Positions 1 through 8,926 of a stretch of DNA of 64,000 nucleotides are shown here, in pieces. Source of the stretch: an uncultured Anaerobiospirillum sp. (GTDB lineage: Bacteria > Pseudomonadota > Gammaproteobacteria > Enterobacterales > Succinivibrionaceae); assembly GCA_944390115.1 (NCBI GenBank), contig CALXOW010000001.1, forward strand, positions 58,233 through 122,232. Reading direction: 5' to 3'. Below the pieces are notes generated by a model. It was not told the DNA's origin. It did not search any database and saw nothing but the letters and a program-made list of their open reading frames with translations. The position numbers and the translations under genes are program-made. Position 1 is the stretch's first letter; each line of letters begins with the position of its first letter.

Positions 1-3000
1 AGGCTATTGTGTGGCAGCTTTTGATAGTACAGGACGCGAATGCTCTGGCTCTTGAGCTGCTTGCGATCGAGCAAGTCATCAAGATAGAACACGGCATCAC
101 ACGACTTGTGGATCTGCGTGATCGCTTGGGTCAGGCGATCGTTGCCGAGCGCGCGGTATTCATCTTCGATGGTGCGCTCATAAAGCGGCGTCGGGACCGT
201 CAGGGTGCTGGAGCTTGGCTCAGTTAAGCCCAGAGCGAGTGCGGCCTGTCCTGCTTGACTCAGGCTTACTTGCTGCGCGGTCAGGGCTTGCTCGAGTTGT
301 ACTTGCGCCTTTTTGAAGTCTTGGTAGGAGCCAATCTTTAAGTAGTAGATACTGTGCAAGAGCATAATCTTGCTTAAAGGCAAGACCGGACTGACCACAA
401 AGCGCCCTAAGGCCTGGGTCGGCGTGGCGTCAACCATATTGATGAGCGATGGCTGGTAGTGCACCTCATCGCTGACCACTGGGACCTCGTACGCCGGGGT
501 GAATTGGAAGCTCGAGCGAGCATCGAAGGCATGCACCATCAGGCCAATTTGGGCAAAACGATCGTTGCCCGAGCTCTCATTGCTGTGCGCGCTGTCGTAG
601 GTGTAGGTGTTTCCGTAGGTGCTGCCATAGCTGTTGGCGCTGACCGCATTTTGCTGCAAGCTCATGCGCTCTAAGTAATCGTTGAGCGTGCCAAAGCGCT
701 TGCTTAAGCCGACGCCATTATCCTCGAGCAAGATGGTGACGCTGACGTCCTTGACGAACTCCGGGCCTTCAAGTGATTGCTTGAGGGCAAAGCGCTCACC
801 TTCAAAGAGGGCAAATACCTCTTGGGCTTGCTGGGCGCTTGGGCACAATATGACCAAGTTCAAACGAGTGCCACTCCAGTTTTCGTGCTGCTCGTGCTGC
901 AAGGTGCGATAGAGCTCCAAGGCAAAGCCTGGTACCGGGCAATGACTTAAGATCAGGGTGCATTGACTGAGCGGATAAGGGTGATGCTTGAGGTAAGCAC
1001 CAATTTGCGCGCTCAAAGCACCTAAGGCTAATTCGCTGGAGTTGCTGCTGGCGTTAGCGCCACCAATGCCCGAGCAGCCGCCACCGCCTTGGGCACCGTT
1101 AGAGAGATTGGTCGTGATGGCCTTCTTCGGGCGCCCACGGCCCTTGAGATTGACGGGACGGGCAAGGTTCTCACCTAAGTCCGAGCGCAGCTTGTTGGAG
1201 GCCACATACAGGGTGTAGCCGCCTAAGGCTTGGGTGGCAATAAGTTCGCTATAACGGGCATTGACCGGGGCATCATGCTGACTTAAGCCATTGAGGCAGA
1301 GCTCGGGGGCGTCGTAGTAGTTGAGATCTTGCTCTAAGGAGGCCAAGAACACATCGCGATCGTTGATCGAAATTGGCTTTTCCAAGATGTCGCAGATGAG
1401 CTCTTGAGTGCGCTCGAGCTTGCAGGCGTGGCTGCGCAAGGCCTCGACCGTAAATGGAGTGGCAATGGCGTAGCTTGAGTCTTGGGCGCTGGCACTCTTA
1501 CGATAGGCCATACCTACTTGCAAGATGAGAGCAAGCAGTTCCTTGAGCTTAGCGGTCGCCGGGCTCAAGCCTTGTTGCAGCTGATTAATCGGGCTCTGTA
1601 AGAGCTCGTACTGGAGGGCGCTATAGCTGTGGCTGAGCTCATGGCAGGCGTGCGGCTGCAAGGTGCAGTCTTTGAGCTGCTGTAAGCAGTCGTGATAGTG
1701 CTGCTCAAATTGAACAAAGCAATCTTTGATTGGTTGGGTAAGGCTAGGGTCGTTGAGCTGCTGCTCTAAGCTCTCCATCGTGGCCTGCCAGCGCGCGCTT
1801 AAGTCACAATCAGCGCTGTCGCTGACGTTAAAGAAGGTGCGCTCACTCTTCTCTGGAATCAAGAGCGTGGTGCTATTGTAGAGACTTAAGTCTTGGAGCG
1901 TGCCTTGCGCCGTAAACTCATCATGCTCAAAGAGGCCACAACGTAAGATTGGGCCTGAGGTGAGGGCCTCTAAGTCAGCACTGAAGAAGGAGCTGACGCG
2001 CTCAGGGCGCAGCTGCCAAGTGAGCTTAAACGGCTTGCCTTGCTCGAGCGTATTGCCTTCCTTTTTACGATAGGTTGGAGTGAGCACCAAAACTAAGGTG
2101 AGATCGCGTTCCTTAGTGGACTTGGCAGGCTGTTTTTTCCCGCGTGCGGCAAAGAACTTTTGGTAGTTAAAGAGCGGATTGAGGTCGGGCTCGTCCTGGG
2201 ACTCTGCTTGCTTCGAGGTGGTATTGCTCCCGGCGTAATCCACCACCAAGCGCCCGCCCAGGCGCTCGGTCAGGCCACGCAGGAACGCGCCATAGCGCAG
2301 GCTAAAGTACGACATCACCGCCGCATTCTTCTCTAAGATCTTCTGGGCGGTGCCATCTAAGGTGATGGTGAGGCGCTCGAGCAGCTCCTCGCTGTCGTCG
2401 CCGCTGCGGGCTAAGTTGAGCACCGCCTTGCTCAGCGATAAGAGGAAATTAGGCTCGGCGTAATTGTCCTCGTAGTAGATGTACTTTTCCCATTCCTTGC
2501 TGATCGACGTCTCTTGGTCGAAGATAGCGCGGCGGCTTTGGTAAAGCTCATTGAGCTCATTGCGATTGTCACGGGTCAGGGCCTTGACGTCTTGCTTGAC
2601 CAACTCAATCGTGGTTTCTTCTTGGGTGGTGAGCTTGGCCTCGTTGGTCAAATTGTCCTGGAACATGGCCATGGTGCGCTCGTAGAGGCTCTTCTTTTGC
2701 TCGGCCTTAGGCTCAGGGTTAAAGAAGAGTTCGAGCTTGCCCGTCCATTCAATCGTGCACAGCTGCGCAAAAAGTGCCTCGCGCTTGCTTTTGGGAGCGA
2801 CAAATTCCTTGAGCAGGCCTGACTCCCATTCAGCAAGCAGTGGTACTTCCTCCTTAGTGCCCTCAATCACAGTCGTGGCCGTGAGCAGTGGGCTCAGGTT
2901 CTCTTTGAGCTTGTTAAGCTTGAAGCTCTCTAATGGCTGGCCAGCGGCGACCGCATAATTAAAGAGGGTCGGGCGTTCTTTTAAAATGCCGCTCACTAAG

Positions 3001-3905
3001 CGCTTAACTTGCAGTTTGGTGTAAGGCTTAGGGCTCTTGCTCTTAGTTAAGAAGAGCTCTTCTTGGCGCGGGATCTGGAAGGTAGGCAAGGCCTGACCTA
3101 AGGCTGAGCGCACATTGCGTGCTCCGGCGGCCAAAGCTAACAGAACCTGGGCGATATAGGCGCTGACATCACTGGGCTTGACGCTTAAGGTGTCGCATAG
3201 GGCACTTAAAGTGGTGGCTAAGTCATCGCGCAGCGGGTCGGTCAAGAGCGCGGCCAAGATGCGCGGCACGTCCTTGATCTGGGCTTGTTCATAAGGCGTA
3301 AGTTCGGTGCTAAGCTCAGGTAGAGCTTGCTGTAAGGAGGTTAAGACCTCGACTAACACCGCTTTGTCTGAGAGGTGCTGCTTTAAGCTCTCGGAGTTGA
3401 TGCGATCGGTGATATTGCTTAAGGTGTCCTCGTTCTCACCGCTGGAGATAGCGCAGAGCTTGATGGTATTAGGCTCAATATTGTTGCGCCAATAGGTCGC
3501 GTTTTGGTCATTGGCCACGACCCACGAGGGTATGTTTGGACCTAAATCCAAGTCTTGCAGGGCCTTTTGCGTGATCGCAATCGAGAGATTGCTGGCGATC
3601 TCACCTTGCTCCTGCAGCGCCTGCACTTTAGCCACAATGGCCGTGAGGTAGTGCGGATCTAAATGTTCAAATAAGATCAGGCGTGATGGAGCAAAGTCTT
3701 GCTCGTCATCATCACCTGTTTCCTCGCCTTGCTCGGGCAAAAACTCCAGCACGCACTGCGCGCCCACTAAGCCTAAGATTTCTTGGGCTAAGCGTGCGGC
3801 CACGGCATCGTGAACCGTTTGCAGCTCACGCTGATAGGCTAAGGCCTGATTTTCAGCGACCGTCAGCTCCAGGTTAACGGTCGGTGGAGTGGTTTGAGTG
3901 GACAT
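1..3905 (-). CDS. DptH-like large subunit of a Dnd-type restriction module (partial, C-terminus off window)
   Basis: Open frame from ATG at 3905 running out of the left edge, with 1301 codons visible. The start sits 26 nt after the preceding gene, with GGGGA about 9 nt upstream. An AT-hook-like GRGRPKK lies at residues 922-928, followed by a Gly/Ser-rich linker. Near the edge the pattern QAITQIHKSCDAVFYLDD resembles a segment I recall from DptH/HerA-type ATPases. No Walker A motif is visible. In DptH proteins (about 1700 aa) the ATPase region is C-terminal, so it would be off the window. The assignment rests mainly on position after DptF- and DptG-like genes, on size, and on that one segment. 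In the family the protein acts with DptF and DptG to restrict DNA lacking phosphorothioate marks. Alternative: the large ATPase of another restriction-like system. Confidence 0.45.
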   Translation of the reverse strand, partial: MSTQTTPPTVNLELTVAENQALAYQRELQTVHDAVAARLAQEILGLVGAQCVLEFLPEQGEETGDDDEQDFAPSRLILFEHLDPHYLTAIVAKVQALQEQGEIASNLSIAITQKALQDLDLGPNIPSWVVANDQNATYWRNNIEPNTIKLCAISSGENEDTLSNITDRINSESLKQHLSDKAVLVEVLTSLQQALPELSTELTPYEQAQIKDVPRILAALLTDPLRDDLATTLSALCDTLSVKPSDVSAYIAQVLLALAAGARNVRSALGQALPTFQIPRQEELFLTKSKSPKPYTKLQVKRLVSGILKERPTLFNYAVAAGQPLESFKLNKLKENLSPLLTATTVIEGTKEEVPLLAEWESGLLKEFVAPKSKREALFAQLCTIEWTGKLELFFNPEPKAEQKKSLYERTMAMFQDNLTNEAKLTTQEETTIELVKQDVKALTRDNRNELNELYQSRRAIFDQETSISKEWEKYIYYEDNYAEPNFLLSLSKAVLNLARSGDDSEELLERLTITLDGTAQKILEKNAAVMSYFSLRYGAFLRGLTERLGGRLVVDYAGSNTTSKQAESQDEPDLNPLFNYQKFFAARGKKQPAKSTKERDLTLVLVLTPTYRKKEGNTLEQGKPFKLTWQLRPERVSSFFSADLEALTSGPILRCGLFEHDEFTAQGTLQDLSLYNSTTLLIPEKSERTFFNVSDSADCDLSARWQATMESLEQQLNDPSLTQPIKDCFVQFEQHYHDCLQQLKDCTLQPHACHELSHSYSALQYELLQSPINQLQQGLSPATAKLKELLALILQVGMAYRKSASAQDSSYAIATPFTVEALRSHACKLERTQELICDILEKPISINDRDVFLASLEQDLNYYDAPELCLNGLSQHDAPVNARYSELIATQALGGYTLYVASNKLRSDLGENLARPVNLKGRGRPKKAITTNLSNGAQGGGGCSGIGGANASSNSSELALGALSAQIGAYLKHHPYPLSQCTLILSHCPVPGFALELYRTLQHEQHENWSGTRLNLVILCPSAQQAQEVFALFEGERFALKQSLEGPEFVKDVSVTILLEDNGVGLSKRFGTLNDYLERMSLQQNAVSANSYGSTYGNTYTYDSAHSNESSGNDRFAQIGLMVHAFDARSSFQFTPAYEVPVVSDEVHYQPSLINMVDATPTQALGRFVVSPVLPLSKIMLLHSIYYLKIGSYQDFKKAQVQLEQALTAQQVSLSQAGQAALALGLTEPSSSTLTVPTPLYERTIEDEYRALGNDRLTQAITQIHKSCDAVFYLDDLLDRKQLKSQSIRVLYYQKLPHNS

Positions 3906-3931
3906 AGACGACAATCCCCAGCAAGGATGGA

Positions 3932-5995
3932 TTAAGATTGAGGGTTTGGACCCGCCGCACAAAATGGGTTTTTAACGAAATCACAGCCGTCGCTTAAGAC
4001 CAACAAGAAGCCTAAGCGCTCGAGCTTAATACGCAGGGCACGTTCGTTTTTGCGAAATTCCTCATCGAGATCGCCCAAGCGCAAGCTGCCATAGTAGCGG
4101 CCGCCTTTAGCGTAATTGGCCCGTGCCTGCTTGACGCCAATGATGATGTGATAGCGCTCGGCGAGCGCTTGCAAAAAGTCTTGCCAAGGCAAATGACGGT
4201 TCTTGCCTAAGATCGCCATCACCAAGGTCGTGACCAAGTGGTCACTTAAGACATAGCAGTGGCCGGTGGTGAGCTCGGTGGTGATAAGGCCAATCTGGCG
4301 CCCCAGCACGCGATGATAGTTGTTGTCGTAGGCGCGCTGATCTTGGAAGTAGCCCAAGAATACCGTGACAAAATCCTTGTAGCCGACCCGCAAGGCCACA
4401 ATGCGCTCGTACGGCGTGCCGACCGGATTTTTGCCCTTGAGGAGCGCCAGCTTGTCGGCCAGGTAAGTTAAGAGCTCAGTTTGCCCAGTTTGATTGAAGC
4501 TAAAGAGGGCAAAGATTGCCTTCAAGATTAGGTTAACCTTGTCGGCCGTGAGCACGCCCCCTTTAAAACCGGGTTGTACTTCCTCGAGGAAGAGGCGTAA
4601 GTGCGCATAGGCGTATTGCTTTAACATCAGGGCATGGAGCTCGTAGTTGGCCTTACAGCGCATAAGCGCGGCCTTGCGCATCCGGTCTTTAGGCGAGGTA
4701 TTGACCGCTGGAATGATGCTGATATCGACTGCCTTATCGGGATCGTAGAGCGCTATCGCGCCTTGGCTTTGCTCAAGTCCCAACACCATAAAATTGAGCA
4801 AGGTGATAGTACCTAAGGCCTCAAAGAGGTCTTGGTGGGTTAGACTTTGGGCCAAGATATTGGCATAGTCACCTAAAAGCTGGATAAAGATACGGTGGCC
4901 TTGCAGTGGGAAGGAGTTGAGGTGATTGAGCTTATCGACCGCAATCTGACCTATCGGCCACGAGGCTTTCTGCTTATCTCTGAAGTAGTTAAAGTCACTG
5001 TCGTCGGCATTGGTTGCCAAAGCCCCGGCATGCGCTGCAAGGTATTGGCACAGCTCCAGCTCGGCTTGGGCATAAGGCCCTTCGACTTGTTGGGCGCAGC
5101 GATTGAAGATATTAGGTTGCTCTAAGAAACGTTGATAGAGCTCCCGTCCCACTTGCTGGGTGAGCGCTAATACTTGGCCGCTAAAGCGCTTGGACTTGAC
5201 CTCTAGTCCCAGCTCCGGATAGAGCGAGCGCTCATGAGCGCTGCTGGCCCAATTCTGAAATTGCTGGAGACTAGCCTTGGTGGGGGCGCGCATCAGGGCA
5301 AAGTAAAGGATTTGCCCTGAGCCGCTTAAGTCAGGACTGATCGGCTTGAGCTCTTGGTTGAGCTGCCAAAAACAGGTGTAGGGACCACACGGAATTAAAA
5401 AACGTGAAGTCCAAGCAACCCCATCACCGCTGTCCATCGCCCAGTTTTGCAAGAGGCGTAAGGCGGTGGTAAAGGTGGCAAAGTCTTTAAAACTGCGCTT
5501 GAGGTAGCTCAGATCCAAGGCGGGACTGTCCTCAGTACCATTAATCCAGTTGTTGGCACTGACGAATTGTTGCTGCCATTGCTCCCACTTGTGTTCGTCG
5601 GTTAAGTCATTGCGCTGATTAATCGGACCCACCGTATTGTTGTTGAAGATCAGGGCCCGCAGCAGCACATGCTTGGTGCGGATAAAAGCGGGGTAGAACT
5701 CAGAACTTAAGCGTACCTGCGGTTCTTGCCAGTAGGGCATCAGCGCAAAGTTACGCGGCTGGCACATGAGTACCTGCAAGAACTCAATCATAGTGCCGTC
5801 GCGGGTGCACTGATTATTGAGGCCAAAGCCGAGCAAGTCTTGCTCTAACAAAAACTTATGCTCAGCATAAGGCTGCTTGGGGTGGGAACGTACTCCCAGC
5901 AAGTTGGCCTCAGCGCGTTTGCGCTGATCGACATACTGGCGCGTCGTTTTAGAAGCGCTACTGGTATGGGCAGGAGTGCGGACGGACTGAGTCAT
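3932..5995 (-). CDS. DptG-like protein, second copy (687 aa)
   Basis: Paralog of the upstream 973-aa gene. Both share a GQ-hydrophobic segment (SGSGQILYFALMRAP here) and a C-terminal block with a helical LSDHLVTTLVMAILGKNRHLPWQDF-type stretch. They end in SDGCDFVKNPF, where DptG proteins end in an SDSGDAxYVR-type motif. DptG (about 430 aa) partners DptF and DptH in phosphorothioation-dependent restriction; no enzymatic motif is known or seen. The start overlaps the previous stop as TAATG, so the two are probably translationally coupled. At 687 aa it is much longer than typical DptG. DptG-like identity is inferred from the C-terminal pattern and operon position. Confidence 0.5.
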   Translation of the reverse strand: MTQSVRTPAHTSSASKTTRQYVDQRKRAEANLLGVRSHPKQPYAEHKFLLEQDLLGFGLNNQCTRDGTMIEFLQVLMCQPRNFALMPYWQEPQVRLSSEFYPAFIRTKHVLLRALIFNNNTVGPINQRNDLTDEHKWEQWQQQFVSANNWINGTEDSPALDLSYLKRSFKDFATFTTALRLLQNWAMDSGDGVAWTSRFLIPCGPYTCFWQLNQELKPISPDLSGSGQILYFALMRAPTKASLQQFQNWASSAHERSLYPELGLEVKSKRFSGQVLALTQQVGRELYQRFLEQPNIFNRCAQQVEGPYAQAELELCQYLAAHAGALATNADDSDFNYFRDKQKASWPIGQIAVDKLNHLNSFPLQGHRIFIQLLGDYANILAQSLTHQDLFEALGTITLLNFMVLGLEQSQGAIALYDPDKAVDISIIPAVNTSPKDRMRKAALMRCKANYELHALMLKQYAYAHLRLFLEEVQPGFKGGVLTADKVNLILKAIFALFSFNQTGQTELLTYLADKLALLKGKNPVGTPYERIVALRVGYKDFVTVFLGYFQDQRAYDNNYHRVLGRQIGLITTELTTGHCYVLSDHLVTTLVMAILGKNRHLPWQDFLQALAERYHIIIGVKQARANYAKGGRYYGSLRLGDLDEEFRKNERALRIKLERLGFLLVLSDGCDFVKNPFCAAGPNPQS

Positions 5996-8916
5996 TATTT
6001 TTCCCTCTCCACCGCTTGGCTAAATGGATTGCGCACATAGTCGCACGCATCACTTAAGCTGATGAGCAAATGATTGCGCATAAGCTTGAGCTTGAACTGA
6101 CGCTCATTGGCGATGAAGTCTGCGTCCTCCACGGCGTAGGAACCAGCTTCACCTAAGCCAATCACCAAGTGATAGCGCTCATGGAGCTTGGTTAAAAAGT
6201 CCTTGAGGGCAATTGGGTGCCCCTTCGGGACTAAGGCCAGCACCAAGTAATAGAGCAGCTCATCGCTTAGGCTATAGTAATAGCTGACCGCGCTTTCCTT
6301 GGTGGTAAGCCCAATATCGGCGCTCCAAGTTGAGTGCAAGCTCTGGATGTGCATATCACGCTCATCGTCAATCAGCACCGACTCAATCTCAGCATAGCTA
6401 ATGCCGTCGGGCACGGTGGTCACGCACTCTAAGTTTTGGTCGTCCTTAGCCTTAGGCTGGGTAATAGTGCGCTCGAGCAGGTTAATGCGTACGCTCGGCT
6501 TGAAGTCAAAGGCGCAGCGCATTAGATTGCACACCAGCTTTTGCTCAGTGACGGTCAGAAGGGGCTTAGTTAAAAGCTCCGGGGCGCAAGCTGCGACCAC
6601 GGCACGCAAGTGGGCCTTGACGTAGTGGGCGCGTGCCTGAGCAAAGAGCGCAATATTTTCCTTGAAGCGGCGCATCGAGAGCGCGCGTAGCCCGTTTTTA
6701 TGCTCAGGATTGGCCACGATCACCATATTGAGGTCGCACGTGTGCGTGGCGTCTCCGGGCAAATCGAGCACCTTTTGTTCTTGCTCTAACAGATAGCAGA
6801 GCTGATGGAGCGCGCCTAAGGAGCCTAAAGCCAAAAACAGCTCTTGTTTGGTCAAATCAAGACTACAGAGCGCCTCAAAATCCTCACGTAACAAGTGGTA
6901 GCGCGGCAGATCGCGATACGGCAAATAGCGTGTAGTCGCGATGCGAATGCGTTGCGTGCTTAGATTAATGCGTTGCTCAAACGACGTGGCCGCTTGAATC
7001 TGTTGTTGCAAGTGCTGCTCAGTGACTTCAAGCTCTTGCTCAAAGCCGGGCAGCAAGGTGCCACTTAAGAAGCGCGCGCCGGTATTGAGGCCATTGTGAT
7101 CGACAAAGAAACGTTCCACCAGTCGAGAGCCCAATGAAGCAGCGCCTGCGCGTACCAGCATGCTAAAGACGTTTTGGCCCGCACCGCCCATCAGATTGAT
7201 GTTAAAGCTTAATTCACTATCGATTTCCCAGAACAGGGAATCATAGCCAAAAGGAAAGAGGAAGAGGGTCGACCATTGACGGTTCTTGTCGGTGTCGATT
7301 GACCATGAGCGCAGCACTTTAACCAAGGTGACAAAGCGCTCAAATTGTCCTAGGCATACTTCCTTGAGCTGAGTCAACAGTGCGGCCAAGAACTCAGGCT
7401 GGTACGTCGTATTATTTTCGCTTCGGTTTTTAGGCGGAGTTTGCAGTTTGGCGCTAAATTGCTCAAACCACTGCTGCCATTTGGCCTCATCTTGCTGATT
7501 AGTTGCGGCGATGATGCCCAGTTCTGGGTTATTAAACAGGATCTGGCGCAAGATGAGGTTGCGGCGCTTTAAGAAGGCAAAGCGGCCCCACTCATCGCTT
7601 TGGGCCACGGCAAAAGGATCGGACTGATTTTGGCTGGCAAGCACGGTCAGAAACTCAAGCATGAGATGGGTACGTTGCTCACTGTGGTCAAAACCGGTGC
7701 CCAAGATATCTTCTTCGAGCTGATAGAAGCTGTAACCTGCCTCACGCAGATGGGCAAAGCGCTGGCCTAAGGTCTTATCTTCGCTCGCGCGCACCTGAGC
7801 TAAAACTGGTGCCACCAGCTTGCGGCAAGTCTCCAAATCTAAAGCCTGGGCGGCAAAGTCAGGCGACAATGGCGCGGGCGCTGATTGCGCACTAGCCTCA
7901 CGATCAAGCTCTGGCGCGCTCTCAGTAGTTGCGGCAAGCTGAGTAGGTACGTCAGCTATGGTGTTGACCATACCTGCTAAATTGCTGGGCGTAGTCGCAG
8001 TACTTGGTTCGCTAGTATGCGATGCTACGATCGCCGTAGCGTCGGCCGCTGGTGCTAAGGGTGCTGGGACGGGCGTCGTGGCCTGAGCTGTTGCTGCCGA
8101 TAAGTCAGGGGCTGCAGCGTACGAAGCAGCAGACGAAACAGCGGCGCTATCAGAATCAGCAGGCGCTGGAGCGCAAGTAGGCGGGACGGTAGCGTGCGCA
8201 TGCTGCGGCGTACTGGTCGAGAGTAGGGATAAGACAGGGTTAGCGCGACGGGCACTCGGGGCGATACCCAGCAGGGCAGCGCGGTTTTCACGCTTGAAGT
8301 TTGGGCCTAAGCCGCCTTGGGGCTCTTCGTCCTCAGAAGAGGCCGACATATCAGGGGCATGCGGTAAGTTCGCGTTTAAGCCGCTTGGCATTTGGTCTTC
8401 AGGCAAGCCTGGTGCCTGTTGCCAGCCTGCAGCTTCGCTTTGGGGAGCTGGTACCTCTAGGGTGCTGTTGGTAGGCTGCAAGTTTGGCTCTAAGGCACTT
8501 TGGGGCTCTTCCTTGTCAGGAGCAGTTGGGGTGCCATTGACGCGCTGGACGATTTCAGCGATGAAGGCCCGATCGGTGGCACGGCGCAGGTACTGCTCGT
8601 GAGCCTTTTGGGCATAGTTAAAGTGCGCTTTGGCCCGAGGCTGCATGTGGCGTCCCTCAGCAATGAGAGCGGCTGCTTGCTGGGACGTAAGTGTCGTTGG
8701 CCCCATCTCGCGCGCCCGATAGGCGTCCTTGTGCGCTAATACCGACTCGGTTAAGTCATCATGTTGCTGCAAGGCTTTGTATTGATTGCTCAGACGCATT
8801 TCGGCATCAGTCGGGGCCATGCCAGCAAAAATGGCATCTTCGGCTGCTTGGCGCAAGCTGTCTTGCTCATTGGGGCTCAGGGGCTCAGTAATTGGCTCGG
8901 ATAAATCGTTGGTCAT
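5995..8916 (-). CDS. DptG-like protein, first copy with long low-complexity N-terminus (973 aa)
   Basis: The C-terminal 600 or so residues are homologous to the downstream 687-aa protein: GGAGQNVFSMLVRAG, LSDELLYYLVLALVPKGHP, and a terminal SLSDACDYVRNPF. The last motif matches the DptG-type C-terminus. Residues of about 130-370 are rich in Ala, Pro, Ser and Thr and look disordered. They contain a short internal duplication (EEPQSALEPNLQ and EEPQGGLGPNFK). ATG at 8916 follows AGGGG, ten nucleotides after the DptF-like stop. Presence of two diverged DptG-like subunits in one operon is unusual. Role inferred: scaffold or adaptor in a Dnd-like restriction complex. Confidence 0.5.
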   Translation of the reverse strand: MTNDLSEPITEPLSPNEQDSLRQAAEDAIFAGMAPTDAEMRLSNQYKALQQHDDLTESVLAHKDAYRAREMGPTTLTSQQAAALIAEGRHMQPRAKAHFNYAQKAHEQYLRRATDRAFIAEIVQRVNGTPTAPDKEEPQSALEPNLQPTNSTLEVPAPQSEAAGWQQAPGLPEDQMPSGLNANLPHAPDMSASSEDEEPQGGLGPNFKRENRAALLGIAPSARRANPVLSLLSTSTPQHAHATVPPTCAPAPADSDSAAVSSAASYAAAPDLSAATAQATTPVPAPLAPAADATAIVASHTSEPSTATTPSNLAGMVNTIADVPTQLAATTESAPELDREASAQSAPAPLSPDFAAQALDLETCRKLVAPVLAQVRASEDKTLGQRFAHLREAGYSFYQLEEDILGTGFDHSEQRTHLMLEFLTVLASQNQSDPFAVAQSDEWGRFAFLKRRNLILRQILFNNPELGIIAATNQQDEAKWQQWFEQFSAKLQTPPKNRSENNTTYQPEFLAALLTQLKEVCLGQFERFVTLVKVLRSWSIDTDKNRQWSTLFLFPFGYDSLFWEIDSELSFNINLMGGAGQNVFSMLVRAGAASLGSRLVERFFVDHNGLNTGARFLSGTLLPGFEQELEVTEQHLQQQIQAATSFEQRINLSTQRIRIATTRYLPYRDLPRYHLLREDFEALCSLDLTKQELFLALGSLGALHQLCYLLEQEQKVLDLPGDATHTCDLNMVIVANPEHKNGLRALSMRRFKENIALFAQARAHYVKAHLRAVVAACAPELLTKPLLTVTEQKLVCNLMRCAFDFKPSVRINLLERTITQPKAKDDQNLECVTTVPDGISYAEIESVLIDDERDMHIQSLHSTWSADIGLTTKESAVSYYYSLSDELLYYLVLALVPKGHPIALKDFLTKLHERYHLVIGLGEAGSYAVEDADFIANERQFKLKLMRNHLLISLSDACDYVRNPFSQAVEREK

Positions 8917-8926
8917 GAGCGTCCCC

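Noticed and set aside
459-3877. Several plus-strand frames over the DptH-like gene
   Set aside because: They are antisense shadows of a continuous minus-strand frame of 1301 codons and show no domain or ribosome-binding site.
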